64,000 nt of DNA from Desmonostoc vinosum HA7617-LM4 (GTDB taxonomy: Bacteria; Cyanobacteriota; Cyanobacteriia; Cyanobacteriales; Nostocaceae). How positions within the stretch are numbered: position 1 is the stretch's first letter; each line of letters begins with the position of its first letter. The notes beneath the pieces are model-generated. The model had not been told where the DNA came from, searched no databases, and saw only the letters and a list, made by a program, of their open reading frames with translations. The position numbers and the translations under genes were made by a program. The stretch spans positions 1-64,000 of the forward strand of contig JAHHHC010000032.1 in the NCBI GenBank assembly GCA_019359515.1. The letters run 5' to 3'. Below, one piece after another: positions 1-9,371 of this stretch.

Positions 1-108
1 CAGTTGCCACTTCCGTCTTTAGTGTTGCAGTTTGTAGATGCTGGTTTATCATAGTCTGCTTTTACACTTTTACACTCAACCGTATTATCTCGTACTCTTT
101 TTCAAAAA

Positions 109-324
109 TCAAATAGGAGTTCTATAGGTTTTAAAAAAGCTATTTAAGTATTCGGGCAGTTGCTCTAAAGATTGAGAAATTTGTTTACTAGTTTGCTCCC
201 ATTGAGATGCTGGTTGAGTAGCAGATGGTAGCTTTGGCAAATTTTCAGTATTTGCACCTTCAATTGCTAGCATCTCTTGAGAGGAAGTAGGATTGATAGA
301 TTCCATTTGTTGATCAGTTTCCAT
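109..324 (-). CDS. small hypothetical protein
   Basis: A 71-residue hydrophilic protein rich in Gln, Ser, Thr and Pro, with no recognisable domain, signal peptide or membrane segment. It starts with ATG at 324, 131 nt downstream of the BON lipoprotein gene on the same strand. The predicted protein ends with a short aromatic and basic tail. I do not recognise a family. It could be a real small gene or a chance frame; there is no strong ribosome binding site in front of the ATG. Confidence 0.35.
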   Translation of the reverse strand: METDQQMESINPTSSQEMLAIEGANTENLPKLPSATQPASQWEQTSKQISQSLEQLPEYLNSFFKTYRTPI

Positions 325-454
325 ATCACTTACTAAATGAAATGTAGAGGGAGAGCGGCGTTCATTCCGCCGCTCTGAAACTAATGCTTTATGTCATAGA
401 ACTGGGTACTGGGGAGGGAGAAAATATTCTCCCTGACATTTGTTTGTAGCCTAA

Positions 455-916
455 TTAGTTTTTGGGGGGGGCAACAATTGCTTTGACAACTACATTTTTA
501 ACGCCTTTAATTTCTTTAGCTAAAGGTTCAATTTTAGCCAGCTGATCCTTGTTGTTTACAGTTCCAGCAACTGTTACAGTCCCATCTTTTGTGGCATCAA
601 CAGTAAGTAAACCATTGGGTATATTAGCCTCTAACTTTGAGCTAACTTCACTTTTGAGGTCTTTTACTGCTCTATCTGTGTCACCACCAGTAACATTACT
701 GCGCTCTTCACGAGCGCGAATGTCAGAATTTAATTGCCTTCTGCGGACATTGCTCTGTGCATCTTGTTGAGAAGCCTCTGTTGTTTGTGCGTTTGGTGTT
801 TCTGGACTAGTGTTAACATTCTCAGGTGCTTCTTGGCTAGTTCTGGAAGTATCTTGACAAGCAACAGCACCAAAAACCAAAAAGCAACCAATTAAGAAAG
901 GAGTTAGTTTTTTCAT
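455..916 (-). CDS. BON-domain lipoprotein
   Basis: A 153-residue exported protein. Residues 1-19 form a signal peptide (MKKLTPFLIGCFLVFGAVA) followed by a Cys at 20 that fits a lipoprotein cleavage site, so the protein is probably lipid-anchored. Residues 21-75 are a low-complexity Gln/Thr/Asn/Glu linker. Residues about 80-150 resemble a BON domain: a charged helix, then the pattern GxVTVAGTV, then a second helix and the strand GVKNVVVKA. BON domains bind membranes or phospholipid and are common in osmotic-stress proteins of the OsmY type. The actual role is not shown by the sequence. A run of seven G (seen on the minus strand as C) lies just inside the stop. Confidence 0.7.
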   Translation of the reverse strand: MKKLTPFLIGCFLVFGAVACQDTSRTSQEAPENVNTSPETPNAQTTEASQQDAQSNVRRRQLNSDIRAREERSNVTGGDTDRAVKDLKSEVSSKLEANIPNGLLTVDATKDGTVTVAGTVNNKDQLAKIEPLAKEIKGVKNVVVKAIVAPPKN

Positions 917-1133
917 ATGTTTAATTGTGGATTGAAGAGTGATAGTTATTGGAGCAAAAATTCGGGGTGTAGGGAAAAAAGATCAGCAAGAGGACTGGGT
1001 TCTCAAGTGTGCCAAAAGACTCATATGTACATAGAGGCACTTCGCGCTTGAAATACGAGCGAGAAAATCAATACTTTTCTCTACACTCCCACACCCCTAC
1101 ACCCGACCCTTGCAAGGTCTCAAAGCAATGGGA

Positions 1134-2405
1134 TTAAACTATGTCATCCCGACGATCAACAATTACTACAGATGGATCTCCGCTACCATGCTCGGTTGGG
1201 TAGCCAGTAACTGGTGTTTCTTGATGACGAGTTCTGTCGAAACCAGAGTGATGTTCGGTATTTAAATCACTGGCATCATAAATGGCGAATTCTTCAATGC
1301 CTCGGTGTCTGAGAATTGACTCAGCATGGTGAATTTCAGCTTCTGTACCATCTACTATTACTATATATTCACCGCGCTGGAAGCGATCGCCATAAACTCG
1401 TGCCCGATTTTCGGGAATTCCTAAACCAACAAGTCCACCACCAATGCCTCCAGCAGCTGCACCAATTGCACCACCAGTTAAAGTTGTTGCTATAGCCGTC
1501 GCTGCTGCACCACCTGCAATTACAGGGCCAATACCAGGAATAGCTAAAGCACCAATACCAACTAATAATCCACCTAATCCGCCTAAAACACCACCTGTAG
1601 CAGCTCCAGCTTTAGCTCCCTCGTCTGCTTTGTTGCCTGTACTAACGTTTCTATCCATACCAGCAATTCCTTGATTACTGGCATCTTTAGCAATCAGCGA
1701 AACTCTACTCATTGGGAAACCAGAATTTCGCAATTCTGTAAGTGCAGTTTCTGCGTCCCGATAATGAGGAAATGCACCAATGGCCCGCTTAATGCGACCA
1801 ACATTCGTATGAGCTACACCAGGCGTCGCAACGGCATGATCTGTAGTTACATGTTGACCATTTGGATGATCATAAACACCAAACTCTTCAATACCCCGAC
1901 GATGTAAAATTGCCTCTGCTCTGCTGATTTCAGTATCTGTACCTTCGATGATCACCAGATACTGTCCTCGTTCTACTCGCTCGTTGTAAACTCTGGCTCG
2001 TTCTTCAGGAATTCCTAAGCCAATCAAGGCCCCAATCAAACTACCAGCTGCCGCACCAATACCTGCACCTGCCAAGGTTGTAGCTAAGGTAGTTGCTGTA
2101 GCCCCAGCGAGCATAATCGGCCCAATTCCCGGAATCGCTAAAGTACCAAGACCGACTAGTAAGCCAGTCAAACCGCCTAAAGCACCACCAGAAATTGCCC
2201 CGACCTTAGCACCTTCATCTGCTTTATCACCCACCTTTTCACGCACTTGGGTACCAGCAATATCGTCGTTGCGGTCTGCATCTCTCGCAATTACGGAAAC
2301 TCTGTCCATTGGAAAACCAGAATCTCTCAATTCATGTAATGCTTGTTCTGCATCTCGACGATGAGGGAACACTCCTACAGCACGTCTACGCACACCTACA
2401 ACCAT
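1134..2405 (-). CDS. duplicated general-stress/glycine-zipper protein
   Basis: About 423 residues built from two copies of the same unit (roughly 1-190 and 200-400). Each unit begins with a YflT/GSP17M-like segment (GxFPHxRDAExALxELRxSGFPMxRVSxIA), continues with a long Gly/Ala-rich hydrophobic stretch of glycine-zipper type that could sit in a membrane, and ends with a RGIEEFxxYD motif. The two halves are clearly an internal gene duplication. Start chosen at the ATG at 2405 because GGGAG lies just upstream; an in-frame GTG at 2441 would add 12 residues. Proteins of this kind are stress-associated in bacteria; a specific function cannot be assigned. Confidence 0.7.
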   Translation of the reverse strand: MVVGVRRRAVGVFPHRRDAEQALHELRDSGFPMDRVSVIARDADRNDDIAGTQVREKVGDKADEGAKVGAISGGALGGLTGLLVGLGTLAIPGIGPIMLAGATATTLATTLAGAGIGAAAGSLIGALIGLGIPEERARVYNERVERGQYLVIIEGTDTEISRAEAILHRRGIEEFGVYDHPNGQHVTTDHAVATPGVAHTNVGRIKRAIGAFPHYRDAETALTELRNSGFPMSRVSLIAKDASNQGIAGMDRNVSTGNKADEGAKAGAATGGVLGGLGGLLVGIGALAIPGIGPVIAGGAAATAIATTLTGGAIGAAAGGIGGGLVGLGIPENRARVYGDRFQRGEYIVIVDGTEAEIHHAESILRHRGIEEFAIYDASDLNTEHHSGFDRTRHQETPVTGYPTEHGSGDPSVVIVDRRDDIV

Positions 2406-2441
2406 GCTTTTTCTCCCAAAATTAAAATTACTTTGTTTCAC

Positions 2442-3195
2442 TAATTTGGTAATACCAATAGTTTTATTTATGCATTTATAGATTAATTTTTCCTCAATCG
2501 GCCGGCGTAATTTTTATCTCTATCATTAGATATAAGTGTAATTAGCTAAATAAGTAAAAAAATATATGGAATAATTTTACAGATTAGAGATTTTAGAGAC
2601 ATTGTATCGCAACGTCTCTACCAAATGATTGATCACAACTATTAATTGAATCAGGCTAAAAAATAAAGTGCAAAATTAAAAATAATTTGAATTAAATATT
2701 TTTGGAAGCTTCCGTGTATTAAAATCAAAAGACTTTAAATGGCTAGCTTTTAACCTATAAAACTACGTCTTAAATAATACATTTTTCTCAAATTTCTCTT
2801 AGGAAAATTGATTAGTTAAAAAGTTTTTTTTGTGCATTAACAAAACTTTAAAAATACTCAAAAATAAAAGATTAATAATTAACAACAATAGAACTTTTAC
2901 CAAAAACTCAATGAGCTATCTTGACAAGGAAATATAAAAATATTTCTTCCCCACTCCCCACTCCCCACTCCCTATCATCAAAGAATGAAGATTTGCATTT
3001 ATGTTATGCCAAGAAGATACTTAATGACAATTCATATGCAACATTTAAGTTTTTGGCAGTTTCCAACTATATGAGGTGTACTCTAGCCCCTGATGTCAAT
3101 CTGAATGAATACAGAGGGCAAAATGCTGAGATTGCTCATATCATATGCTGGGGTATAAATTTATCTCGGATATTCATTGGTATTGAGTAAAAAGT
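2442..3195. other. AT-rich intergenic region
   Basis: A 750-base gap between the divergent stress-protein and pentapeptide genes. It is strongly AT-rich and must hold both promoters. A tandem CCCCACT heptamer repeat lies at about 2949-2976. An open frame at 2921-3190 runs through this repeat and has no family resemblance, so I do not call it a gene. Nothing else is identifiable. Confidence 0.5.
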
Positions 3196-3966
3196 ATGAA
3201 AAATCAAATTTTAGCTACTGTGACATTTATAACCACAATCACTTTTTCAGCAACGGCTCAGGCAGCGAATTCCGAACATGTAAGACAGTTGTTGGCAACT
3301 AAACAATGTCAAAACTGTGATTTGAGTGGTGCAGGTTTAGTTATGGCTGACTTAGCGGGAGCTAATTTGAGTGGTGCTAATCTCACTAGTGCAAACTTGA
3401 GCCGTGCAAACTTGAGTAGTGCTGATTTGAGGAGTGCAAACTTGAGTGGCGCTAGTTTGTTTGGTGTTAATCTCAGCGAAGCCAAACTGAGTGGAGCGAA
3501 TCTAGCGGGTGCTGATTTGAGAAATACCCATCTTGCGAATGCTGAATTTAATAGTGCTTACTTAAATGGTGCTAACTTTCAAGGTGCAGTTGGCATACCA
3601 TCGCAAATTGCGACACCAGAAGACTTTTATGCTTGGGGTGTAGCAGAAGCACAAAAAGGTAATCAACAGCAAGCTATCAATTATTTTAATCAAGCGATCG
3701 CCATTAAACCCGAATATGCAGGTGCTTTTCTGGCCCGTGGCGTTGCTCGCTACCAAATTTTTGATCGGCAAGGTGCATTTCAAGATGCCCAAATCGCTGA
3801 AAAACTATTCATATCGCAAAACAATAGCCCTGGTACGCAAACAGCCCAGGCTTTTATTCTAGAACTACAAACACCCCATAACGAGAAAGTTAGCACTGGT
3901 AAACCGAGTTTTTTCGACTTCGTAGGCAGTCTGGGTTCAGTCTTACTTCAGTTCTTGCCTTTTTAG
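3196..3966 (+). CDS. exported pentapeptide-repeat and TPR protein
   Basis: A 256-residue protein with a cleavable signal peptide at residues 1-24 (ending TAQA). Residues about 35-135 contain some 18 pentapeptide repeats of the form A(N/D)LSxA, which fold into a right-handed quadrilateral beta-helix. Residues about 140-195 look like one or two TPR-like helices (YxWGVAEAQKGNQQQAINYFNQAIAIKP is the classic TPR pattern). The C-terminus ends in a hydrophobic FDFVGSLGSVLLQFLPF. Such proteins are abundant in Nostocales; the partner is unknown. The ATG at 3196 gives a good signal peptide. Confidence 0.75.
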   Translation: MKNQILATVTFITTITFSATAQAANSEHVRQLLATKQCQNCDLSGAGLVMADLAGANLSGANLTSANLSRANLSSADLRSANLSGASLFGVNLSEAKLSGANLAGADLRNTHLANAEFNSAYLNGANFQGAVGIPSQIATPEDFYAWGVAEAQKGNQQQAINYFNQAIAIKPEYAGAFLARGVARYQIFDRQGAFQDAQIAEKLFISQNNSPGTQTAQAFILELQTPHNEKVSTGKPSFFDFVGSLGSVLLQFLPF

Positions 3967-4045
3967 TGGGGATTGGGGATTGGGGGCTGGGGACTGGGGA
4001 CTGGGGAGATGAGGGAGACGCGGGGACGCGGAGAATAATCAACCC
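3966..4045. repeat. short tandem repeat tract (GGGGATT/GGGGACT and GACGCGG units)
   Basis: Directly after the stop of the pentapeptide gene the sequence becomes GGGGATTGGGGATTGGGG followed by GGGGACT units and GACGCGGGGACGCGG. The same kind of tract occurs between many genes in this window and also inside some genes. Confidence 0.85.
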
Positions 4046-4320
4046 TCTATTCCCAATTCCCCGTGGACTGAGCGGAGTCGTACCCTACGGGATCTTGCTA
4101 CGCGCAGCGTCTCCGACAGGAGAAGCCCATTCCCAAATGGATTCTATAGAAAATTTTTCTAGTACCCTCTCTGATAGTTGGCTGGTATGTCATCATAATA
4201 AGTGAGATGAATTCGGCGATAGCGTTTGTTTTTAGTATTGATTGGCTTTTTCCTTTTGGTATTTACAGACTCTCTCCGAAATCTAAATCTCTACACAGTT
4301 GATGATTTTGGAGATGATTT

Positions 4321-4620
4321 ATGTCAGTTTACGTAGGCAACCTCTCTTACGAAGTTACACAAGAGGCTCTGACTGCTGTGTTTGCTGAGTATGGCACTGT
4401 TAAGCGTGTTCAGTTACCTACTGACCGAGAAACAGGTCGTCCCCGTGGTTTTGGTTTTGTTGAAATGAGTACAGATGCTGAAGAATCAGCTGCTATCGAT
4501 GCTCTCGATGGCGCTGAATGGATGGGTCGTGACTTAAAAGTAAATAAAGCTAAGCCCAAAGAAAATAGAGGTTCTTTCGGTGGAAACCGAGGAAACAGTG
4601 GCTTCCGTAACCGTTACTAA
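4321..4620 (+). CDS. rbp: RRM-type RNA-binding protein
   Basis: A 99-residue protein that is almost entirely one RNA recognition motif. RNP2 is at residues 2-8 (VYVGNLS) and RNP1 near 41-48 (RGFGFVEM), both with the aromatic residues that stack on RNA. A short Gly/Asn/Arg tail (residues 83-99) follows. Cyanobacterial Rbp proteins of this layout are often cold-induced and bind single-stranded RNA in the cytoplasm. The gene stands alone, with a leader of about 115 bases after the previous open stretch and a hairpin terminator behind it. Confidence 0.92.
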   Translation: MSVYVGNLSYEVTQEALTAVFAEYGTVKRVQLPTDRETGRPRGFGFVEMSTDAEESAAIDALDGAEWMGRDLKVNKAKPKENRGSFGGNRGNSGFRNRY

Positions 4621-4644
4621 ATTAAAATAAAATAATTTAGTATA

Positions 4645-4676
4645 GGCTCAAGCAGTATAGCTGTTTGAGTCTTTTT
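4645..4676 (+). terminator. Rho-independent terminator of rbp
   Basis: An 11-bp stem (GGCTCAAGCAG with CTGTTTGAGTC, two G-T pairs) and a 5-base loop, followed by five T. It lies 25 bases after the rbp stop codon. Confidence 0.85.
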
Positions 4677-4682
4677 AGCGTC

Positions 4683-4755
4683 AGGGAATGGGGAATTGGG
4701 AGTTGATTATTCTCCGCGTCCCCACCTCCCCGCGTCCCCCTCATCTGCCCAATCC
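4683..4755. repeat. short tandem repeat tract (CGCGTCCCC type)
   Basis: GGGGAATTGGGAG and CCGCGTCCCCACCTCCCCGCGTCCCC units fill the gap between the rbp terminator and the nitrilase stop. Confidence 0.7.
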
Positions 4756-5568
4756 CTAAAACACCCGATGCTGTAAAGAAGGCATTTGACGACGGACTTG
4801 TTCGAGGCGGGAAGGTTTGATTTCAGCGATCGCAATTCCTGGCTGTTCACCAGCATCGGCTAAAATTACACCCCAAGGGTCGATAATCATGGCGTGTCCG
4901 TGGGTTTGACGGCGGGCGTAGTGAGTACCAGTTTGGGCAGGTGCAATCACATAGCAGGTATTTTCAATTGCTCTTGCTTGTAGTAATACTTGCCAGTGGT
5001 CTTTGCCAGTAAAGGCGGTGAAAGCAGCAGGAACAAATATGACATCGGCTCCTTTGTCTGAGAGATGTCTGTATAGTTCAGGGAAGCGGACATCGTAGCA
5101 AATAGAGAGTCCTAGTTTACCAAGTTTTTCAGAAAGATAGACTGGGGGTAGATGCTTACCAGCCATGACAGTACTAGATTCTTGATAGGTGTTGCCGTCG
5201 GGGACGTTAACATCAAACAGGTGTACTTTATAGTAGCGGGCGACTTCTTGACCGTTGGGGTCGATGAGTATGGTAGTGTTATAGAATTTGCCTGTGTTTT
5301 CTACTTTGACTGGAAAACTGCCGCCCAAGATAGTAACTTGAAAGCGTTGCGCCATTTTTTTAAGAAAGTTTTCGGTTTCGTGGGCGATCGCTTCTGCTTG
5401 AGAGAGTTTGTCTTTTTCTTCTCCCATATAAGAAAAGTTTTCTGGCAAACTTACCAGTTCAGCACCCCGACGTACAGCAAGATCAATTAATTCTTCTGCT
5501 TGTGCCAAGTTTTTGTGTAAGTCGGGCACACTGGTCAATTGAATAGCGGCGGCTAAATAAGACTTCAT
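4756..5568 (-). CDS. carbon-nitrogen hydrolase (nitrilase superfamily, Nit1/NIT2-like)
   Basis: About 270 residues, the usual length for a single-domain nitrilase-superfamily amidase. The catalytic triad is visible: Glu in SLPENFSY, Lys in RYYKVHLFDV, and Cys in GLSICYDVRFPELYR. The sequence YKVHLFDV and the RFPELYR motif are typical of the Nit1 branch, whose known members hydrolyse deaminated glutathione or omega-amides; the substrate here is inferred only. Start set at the ATG at 5568 (MKSYLAAAIQL); an in-frame TTG at 5583 would add five residues. No operon partner: it is separated from hypB by repeat sequence. Confidence 0.88.
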   Translation of the reverse strand: MKSYLAAAIQLTSVPDLHKNLAQAEELIDLAVRRGAELVSLPENFSYMGEEKDKLSQAEAIAHETENFLKKMAQRFQVTILGGSFPVKVENTGKFYNTTILIDPNGQEVARYYKVHLFDVNVPDGNTYQESSTVMAGKHLPPVYLSEKLGKLGLSICYDVRFPELYRHLSDKGADVIFVPAAFTAFTGKDHWQVLLQARAIENTCYVIAPAQTGTHYARRQTHGHAMIIDPWGVILADAGEQPGIAIAEIKPSRLEQVRRQMPSLQHRVF

Positions 5569-5636
5569 AGATTCAATAAACAACAGTGAATTTAGGCGAT
5601 ATAGATTCTCAAAATATATCGCTAGTTAAACGTTTT

Positions 5637-5735
5637 GGGGAATGGGGAATTGGGAATTGATTATTCTTTGCGTCCCCGCGTCTCCCTCATCCCCCGGTTG
5701 GTGAGCAAAGTCGAACCACATCCCCGCGTATCTTT
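5637..5735. repeat. short tandem repeat tract
   Basis: GGGGAATGGGGAATTGGG followed by GCGTCCCCGCGTCTCCCTCATCCCC and a CGGTTGGTGAGC segment. It is the same repeat family as the other tracts in the window, here between hypB and the nitrilase gene. Confidence 0.7.
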
Positions 5736-5750
5736 AAAAGCTGTATTTAA

Positions 5751-6578
5751 TTATACAAATTTTGCTACTTTTTCCGTTAGCCATTTATACCAACTATCTA
5801 ATCCAGTTCCTTGAGTTGCAGATACCTGAAAAATCTGAATTTGGGGATTAACTTGCTGAGCATATTCTATGCATTTTTGCACATCAAATTGTACGTAAGG
5901 TAGTAAATCAATTTTGGTGATAATCATTATATCACTAGCGCGAAACATGTGCGGATATTTGATTGGTTTGTCTTCTCCTTCTGTTACTGAAAGAATTACT
6001 ACTTTTGCCTGTTCTCCCAAATCAAATAACGCAGGACAAACTAAATTACCGACATTTTCAATCATCACAACTGAATTGAGTGGCGGATTCAGTTTTTGTA
6101 AGCTTTTATCTATCATTGACGCATCTAGATGACAGCCTGTATTAGTATTAATCTGGACGACTTTACAGCCTGTTTGTTTAATTTTTTGGGCGTCGTTAGT
6201 TGTTTCTTGGTCGCCTTCAATCACACTCATAAATAACTGATGCTTCAAGTCGTTGATGGTGCGAGTTAAAAGAGTGGTTTTTCCTGCACCTGGGGAACTC
6301 ATTAAATTTAAGGCTATGATATTTCTACCTTTAAACCAGCCTCGGTTTTGAGCTGCTATGAGATTATTTTTTGCTAGAATATCCTGCTCTAAAGATATAG
6401 TTGTGTTGTGTATTTGAGCATGGATATGAGATGCTTCGATATGAGTTTTATGAGTGTGAAAGTGAGTGATTACTGTTCCATCAGGTAAGGTGTGAGTATG
6501 ATGGTGAGCAAGGTCATCGGTTTCTAGATTGGTGATTTTGGTTTCGGAATTGTCAGAACAACCGCAGGTTACACACAT
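5751..6578 (-). CDS. hypB: hydrogenase nickel incorporation GTPase HypB
   Basis: A 275-residue HypB. The N-terminus has a Cys motif (MCVTCGC) and a His-rich metal-storing stretch at about residues 24-55. The SIMIBI GTPase domain follows, with Walker A SSPGAGKTT, the metal-site segments VIEGDQ and NTNTGCHLDA, and ITKIDLLPY as the guanine-specificity motif. HypB with HypA inserts Ni into the large subunit of NiFe hydrogenase. It is the last gene of the hyp run and lies 146 bases after hypA; that gap holds a copy of the CGCAGAGGCGCAGAGG repeat. Confidence 0.97.
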   Translation of the reverse strand: MCVTCGCSDNSETKITNLETDDLAHHHTHTLPDGTVITHFHTHKTHIEASHIHAQIHNTTISLEQDILAKNNLIAAQNRGWFKGRNIIALNLMSSPGAGKTTLLTRTINDLKHQLFMSVIEGDQETTNDAQKIKQTGCKVVQINTNTGCHLDASMIDKSLQKLNPPLNSVVMIENVGNLVCPALFDLGEQAKVVILSVTEGEDKPIKYPHMFRASDIMIITKIDLLPYVQFDVQKCIEYAQQVNPQIQIFQVSATQGTGLDSWYKWLTEKVAKFV

Positions 6579-6724
6579 GTTTTATCTACAGTAATAGTAT
6601 TTTGGTTGTGATAAATAGGTTAAGATTTTCACGCAGAGGCGCAGAGGCGCGGAGAGTTGAAGAGTATTTTAAGAGGTATGTTTTGTGAAGGTGATTTGAT
6701 AAATATATTAATTCGTAATTAATA

Positions 6725-7051
6725 TTATATTTCTATTTGTTTGATTTTAAGTTCTTCTCCAGTGATTAAGGTTAATTGTGTACTACCACAATTACAAATA
6801 CCGAAGGGTTGTTGTAAAGGGATTTCTGCACTACATTGGCGGCATTTTGCTAAGCCGGGAATTTCTAAAATTTCTAGTTTTGCTCCTTCTAAAAGGGTGT
6901 GTTGGGTGCAAATGTCAAAACAAAATTGTATGGCGTCAGGCATAATGGCTGAAAGTTTACCGATTTCTAGTACAACTTTTTGTACTTTTGCACCTTGAGC
7001 ATGTTCGGTGACAATTGCCACAATGTTTTGAGTAATTCCTAGTTCATGCAT
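6725..7051 (-). CDS. hypA: hydrogenase nickel chaperone HypA
   Basis: A 108-residue HypA. It begins MHELG, whose His2 is the known Ni ligand of the family. Two zinc-binding Cys pairs are visible near the C-terminus: CRQC, and the pair in ICNCGS. It works with HypB to deliver Ni to the hydrogenase precursor. The gene follows hypE after 16 bases, so the two are almost certainly cotranscribed. Confidence 0.96.
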   Translation of the reverse strand: MHELGITQNIVAIVTEHAQGAKVQKVVLEIGKLSAIMPDAIQFCFDICTQHTLLEGAKLEILEIPGLAKCRQCSAEIPLQQPFGICNCGSTQLTLITGEELKIKQIEI

Positions 7052-7067
7052 AAAAAACTATTACAAA

Positions 7068-8159
7068 TTAACAAATACGTGGCAATTGTTCGCTTATTAA
7101 CATATCAACGATACGTTCAGTGCCAAAAGTTGTTTTTAACAATACTATGCCTGGAGGTGAAGTTATGACTTCGCCAATTACACAAGCGTTTTTACCTGCT
7201 GGATGAGATTTCATTGCTGATAAAACGGTGTCCGCATGTTCACGTCCTACTACTACTACTAACTTACCTTCATTTGCTAAATACAATGGATCTAAACCAA
7301 GAATTTCACACACACTTTTGACTTTTTCGTCTACGGGAATAGATTGTTCGTCTAGGCGTATACCCACGTGAGAACTGAGGGCAAATTCATTTAAAACTGT
7401 GGCTAAACCGCCGCGTGTCGCATCCCGCATGGCATGAATTTGAGGACACTGATTGAGGATGGTTTCTACTAAACTATGTAAGGGCTGACAGTCACTTATA
7501 ATATTAGTCTCTAATGCTAGTTCGCCACGGGCGATTAAAATGGCTGCACCATGATTGCCTAACTCACCATTGATAATTACTGCATCTCCAGGTTGAATAT
7601 TGTGAGATGAAATATTAATTCCTGTGGGAATTACACCAATACCAGTTGTATTAATAAATAGTTTATCAGCTGCACCACGATGTACAACTTTTGTGTCACC
7701 TGTAACGATTTGAACGCCAGCATTTTTCGCGGCAGCTTGCATACTTGCAGCAATTTGTCGTAAGGTTTTTACAGGTAGTCCTTCTTCTAAAATGACGCTA
7801 CAGGTCAGATATAAGGGTTTAGCACCACTAACTGCTAAATCATTAATTGTGCCGTTAATGGCTAATTCTCCAATATCGCTTCCAGGAAAAAATAAGGGGT
7901 CTACAACATAGGAATCGGTGGTAAAAGCAAGTCTGTCTCCTTGTTGTAGAAGGCTAGCTAAATTGAAACTGGCTTGGTCTTCTAGTTGAGAAAGAATGGG
8001 ATTATTAAAATTATTAACAAAGATGTCGTCTATTAAATCGTGCATGGCTTTACCACCACTGCCATGTGCAAGGGTGATGTGGGTATCGCGTACTTTAGCT
8101 TGGCGATGGTGGGTTTGCAAGAGGGGATTTTGTGCTGGGTTGGTGGGGGAAATGTTCAT
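7068..8159 (-). CDS. hypE: hydrogenase expression/formation protein HypE
   Basis: A 363-residue HypE of the AIR-synthase fold. It ends in PRIC, the tail whose Cys is carbamoylated by HypF and dehydrated to a thiocyanate to make the CN ligands of the NiFe site. LAHGSGGKAMHDLI near the N-terminus, the TDSYVV segment and ATRGGLA are typical of the family. The first about 25 residues are a nonconserved leader. It lies 42 bases behind hypD and 16 before hypA. Confidence 0.96.
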   Translation of the reverse strand: MNISPTNPAQNPLLQTHHRQAKVRDTHITLAHGSGGKAMHDLIDDIFVNNFNNPILSQLEDQASFNLASLLQQGDRLAFTTDSYVVDPLFFPGSDIGELAINGTINDLAVSGAKPLYLTCSVILEEGLPVKTLRQIAASMQAAAKNAGVQIVTGDTKVVHRGAADKLFINTTGIGVIPTGINISSHNIQPGDAVIINGELGNHGAAILIARGELALETNIISDCQPLHSLVETILNQCPQIHAMRDATRGGLATVLNEFALSSHVGIRLDEQSIPVDEKVKSVCEILGLDPLYLANEGKLVVVVGREHADTVLSAMKSHPAGKNACVIGEVITSPPGIVLLKTTFGTERIVDMLISEQLPRIC

Positions 8160-8201
8160 ATTTAAATTAATTTTTAAACGCAGAGGTACGCTGAGAATTT
8201 G

Positions 8202-9371
8202 TTAATCTAATGACATTCCGCAGGCGGGGAGGGGTTCTTGTGTGAGGGTGATTGTTGCTTTTTTGGCAAGGGCGGAGAGTCTGCCATATTTGTAATAGGC
8301 TGCACAAGCACCTTCGGAAGATACCATACATGTACCAATGGGAGTTTCAGGGGTACATGCTGTACCAAATACTTTGCACTGCCAAGGTTTTAAGACTCCT
8401 TTGAGAATTTCTCCACATTGACAGGCTTTATGGTCGGCTACTTTGAGATTAGGAATGGTAAATTTAATTTCGGCATCAAATTGGGCGTATTCAGGACGAA
8501 TTTTTAAGCCGGAATGAGGTATATCATTTAAACCACGCCACTCAAAATTTTCTCGCACTGTAAAAACTTGATTGATAGCTTGTAGGGCTATTGTATTGCC
8601 AGCTTTCTGCACGAGTCTGTTATATTGATTTTCGACTTCGCAACGATTTTCTATTAGTTGCTGCAATAGCATCCAAGTTGATTGGAGAATGTCTAATGGT
8701 TCAAATCCTGAGATGACAATTGGCTTACGGTATTGCTGGGAAATGAATTCATATGGTTCTGTGCCAATTACCATGCTGACATGACCAGGGCCAATAAATC
8801 CATCTAGTTGTAAGTCGGGGTTATTTAATAGTGCTTGTAGGGCAGGAATCACCAGGACGTGATTACAAAACATACTAAAGTTGTGGATTTTTTCGGCTGC
8901 GGCTTGGAGGATGGTGAGGGCTGTACTAGGGGCTGTAGTTTCAAAGCCTAATGCAAAGAATACTATTTGTTTGTTGGGGTTGTCTCTGGCAATTTGCAGG
9001 CTATCTATGGGAGAGTAAACCATGCGAATATCTGCACCTGTGGCTTTGGCTTGCAAGAGGCTAGTTTGGGAACCAGGAACTCGCATGGCGTCGCCAAAGG
9101 TGGCCAGAATAACGTTAGGATGTTGAGAGATGGCGATCGCATCATCTAATCTCCCTTTTGGCATGACGCACACTGGACAACCAGGCCCGTGAATTAATTC
9201 GATTGTGTCGGGCAGTATTTCTTCAATACCGTACTTAAAAATAGAATGGGTATGTCCACCGCATACCTCCATAATTTTGATGGGTTTTTCTAGTTGTTGC
9301 GATAGTTTGCCGATTCGCTGGCGTAAGGCTTCAGCTTTTTCTGGTTCGCGGAATTCGTCAACGTATTTCAT
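8202..9371 (-). CDS. hypD: hydrogenase formation protein HypD
   Basis: A 389-residue HypD. The conserved motifs are present: EVCGGHTHSIFKYG, IHGPGCPVCVMP (redox Cys pair), the GFETTAPSTA segment and GPGHVSMVIG. The C-terminal Cys-rich 4Fe-4S cluster region includes CQCGEILKG, then CTPETPIGTCMVSSEGACAAYYKYG. With HypC it carries the Fe(CN)2CO group during maturation. The start ATG at 9371 begins MKYVDEFR, as in relatives. Repeat sequence fills the gap to hypC. Confidence 0.97.
   Translation of the reverse strand: MKYVDEFREPEKAEALRQRIGKLSQQLEKPIKIMEVCGGHTHSIFKYGIEEILPDTIELIHGPGCPVCVMPKGRLDDAIAISQHPNVILATFGDAMRVPGSQTSLLQAKATGADIRMVYSPIDSLQIARDNPNKQIVFFALGFETTAPSTALTILQAAAEKIHNFSMFCNHVLVIPALQALLNNPDLQLDGFIGPGHVSMVIGTEPYEFISQQYRKPIVISGFEPLDILQSTWMLLQQLIENRCEVENQYNRLVQKAGNTIALQAINQVFTVRENFEWRGLNDIPHSGLKIRPEYAQFDAEIKFTIPNLKVADHKACQCGEILKGVLKPWQCKVFGTACTPETPIGTCMVSSEGACAAYYKYGRLSALAKKATITLTQEPLPACGMSLD

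Noticed and set aside
2921-3190. Open frame of 89 codons
   Set aside because: Runs through a CCCCACT tandem repeat, has no ribosome binding site and no family resemblance.
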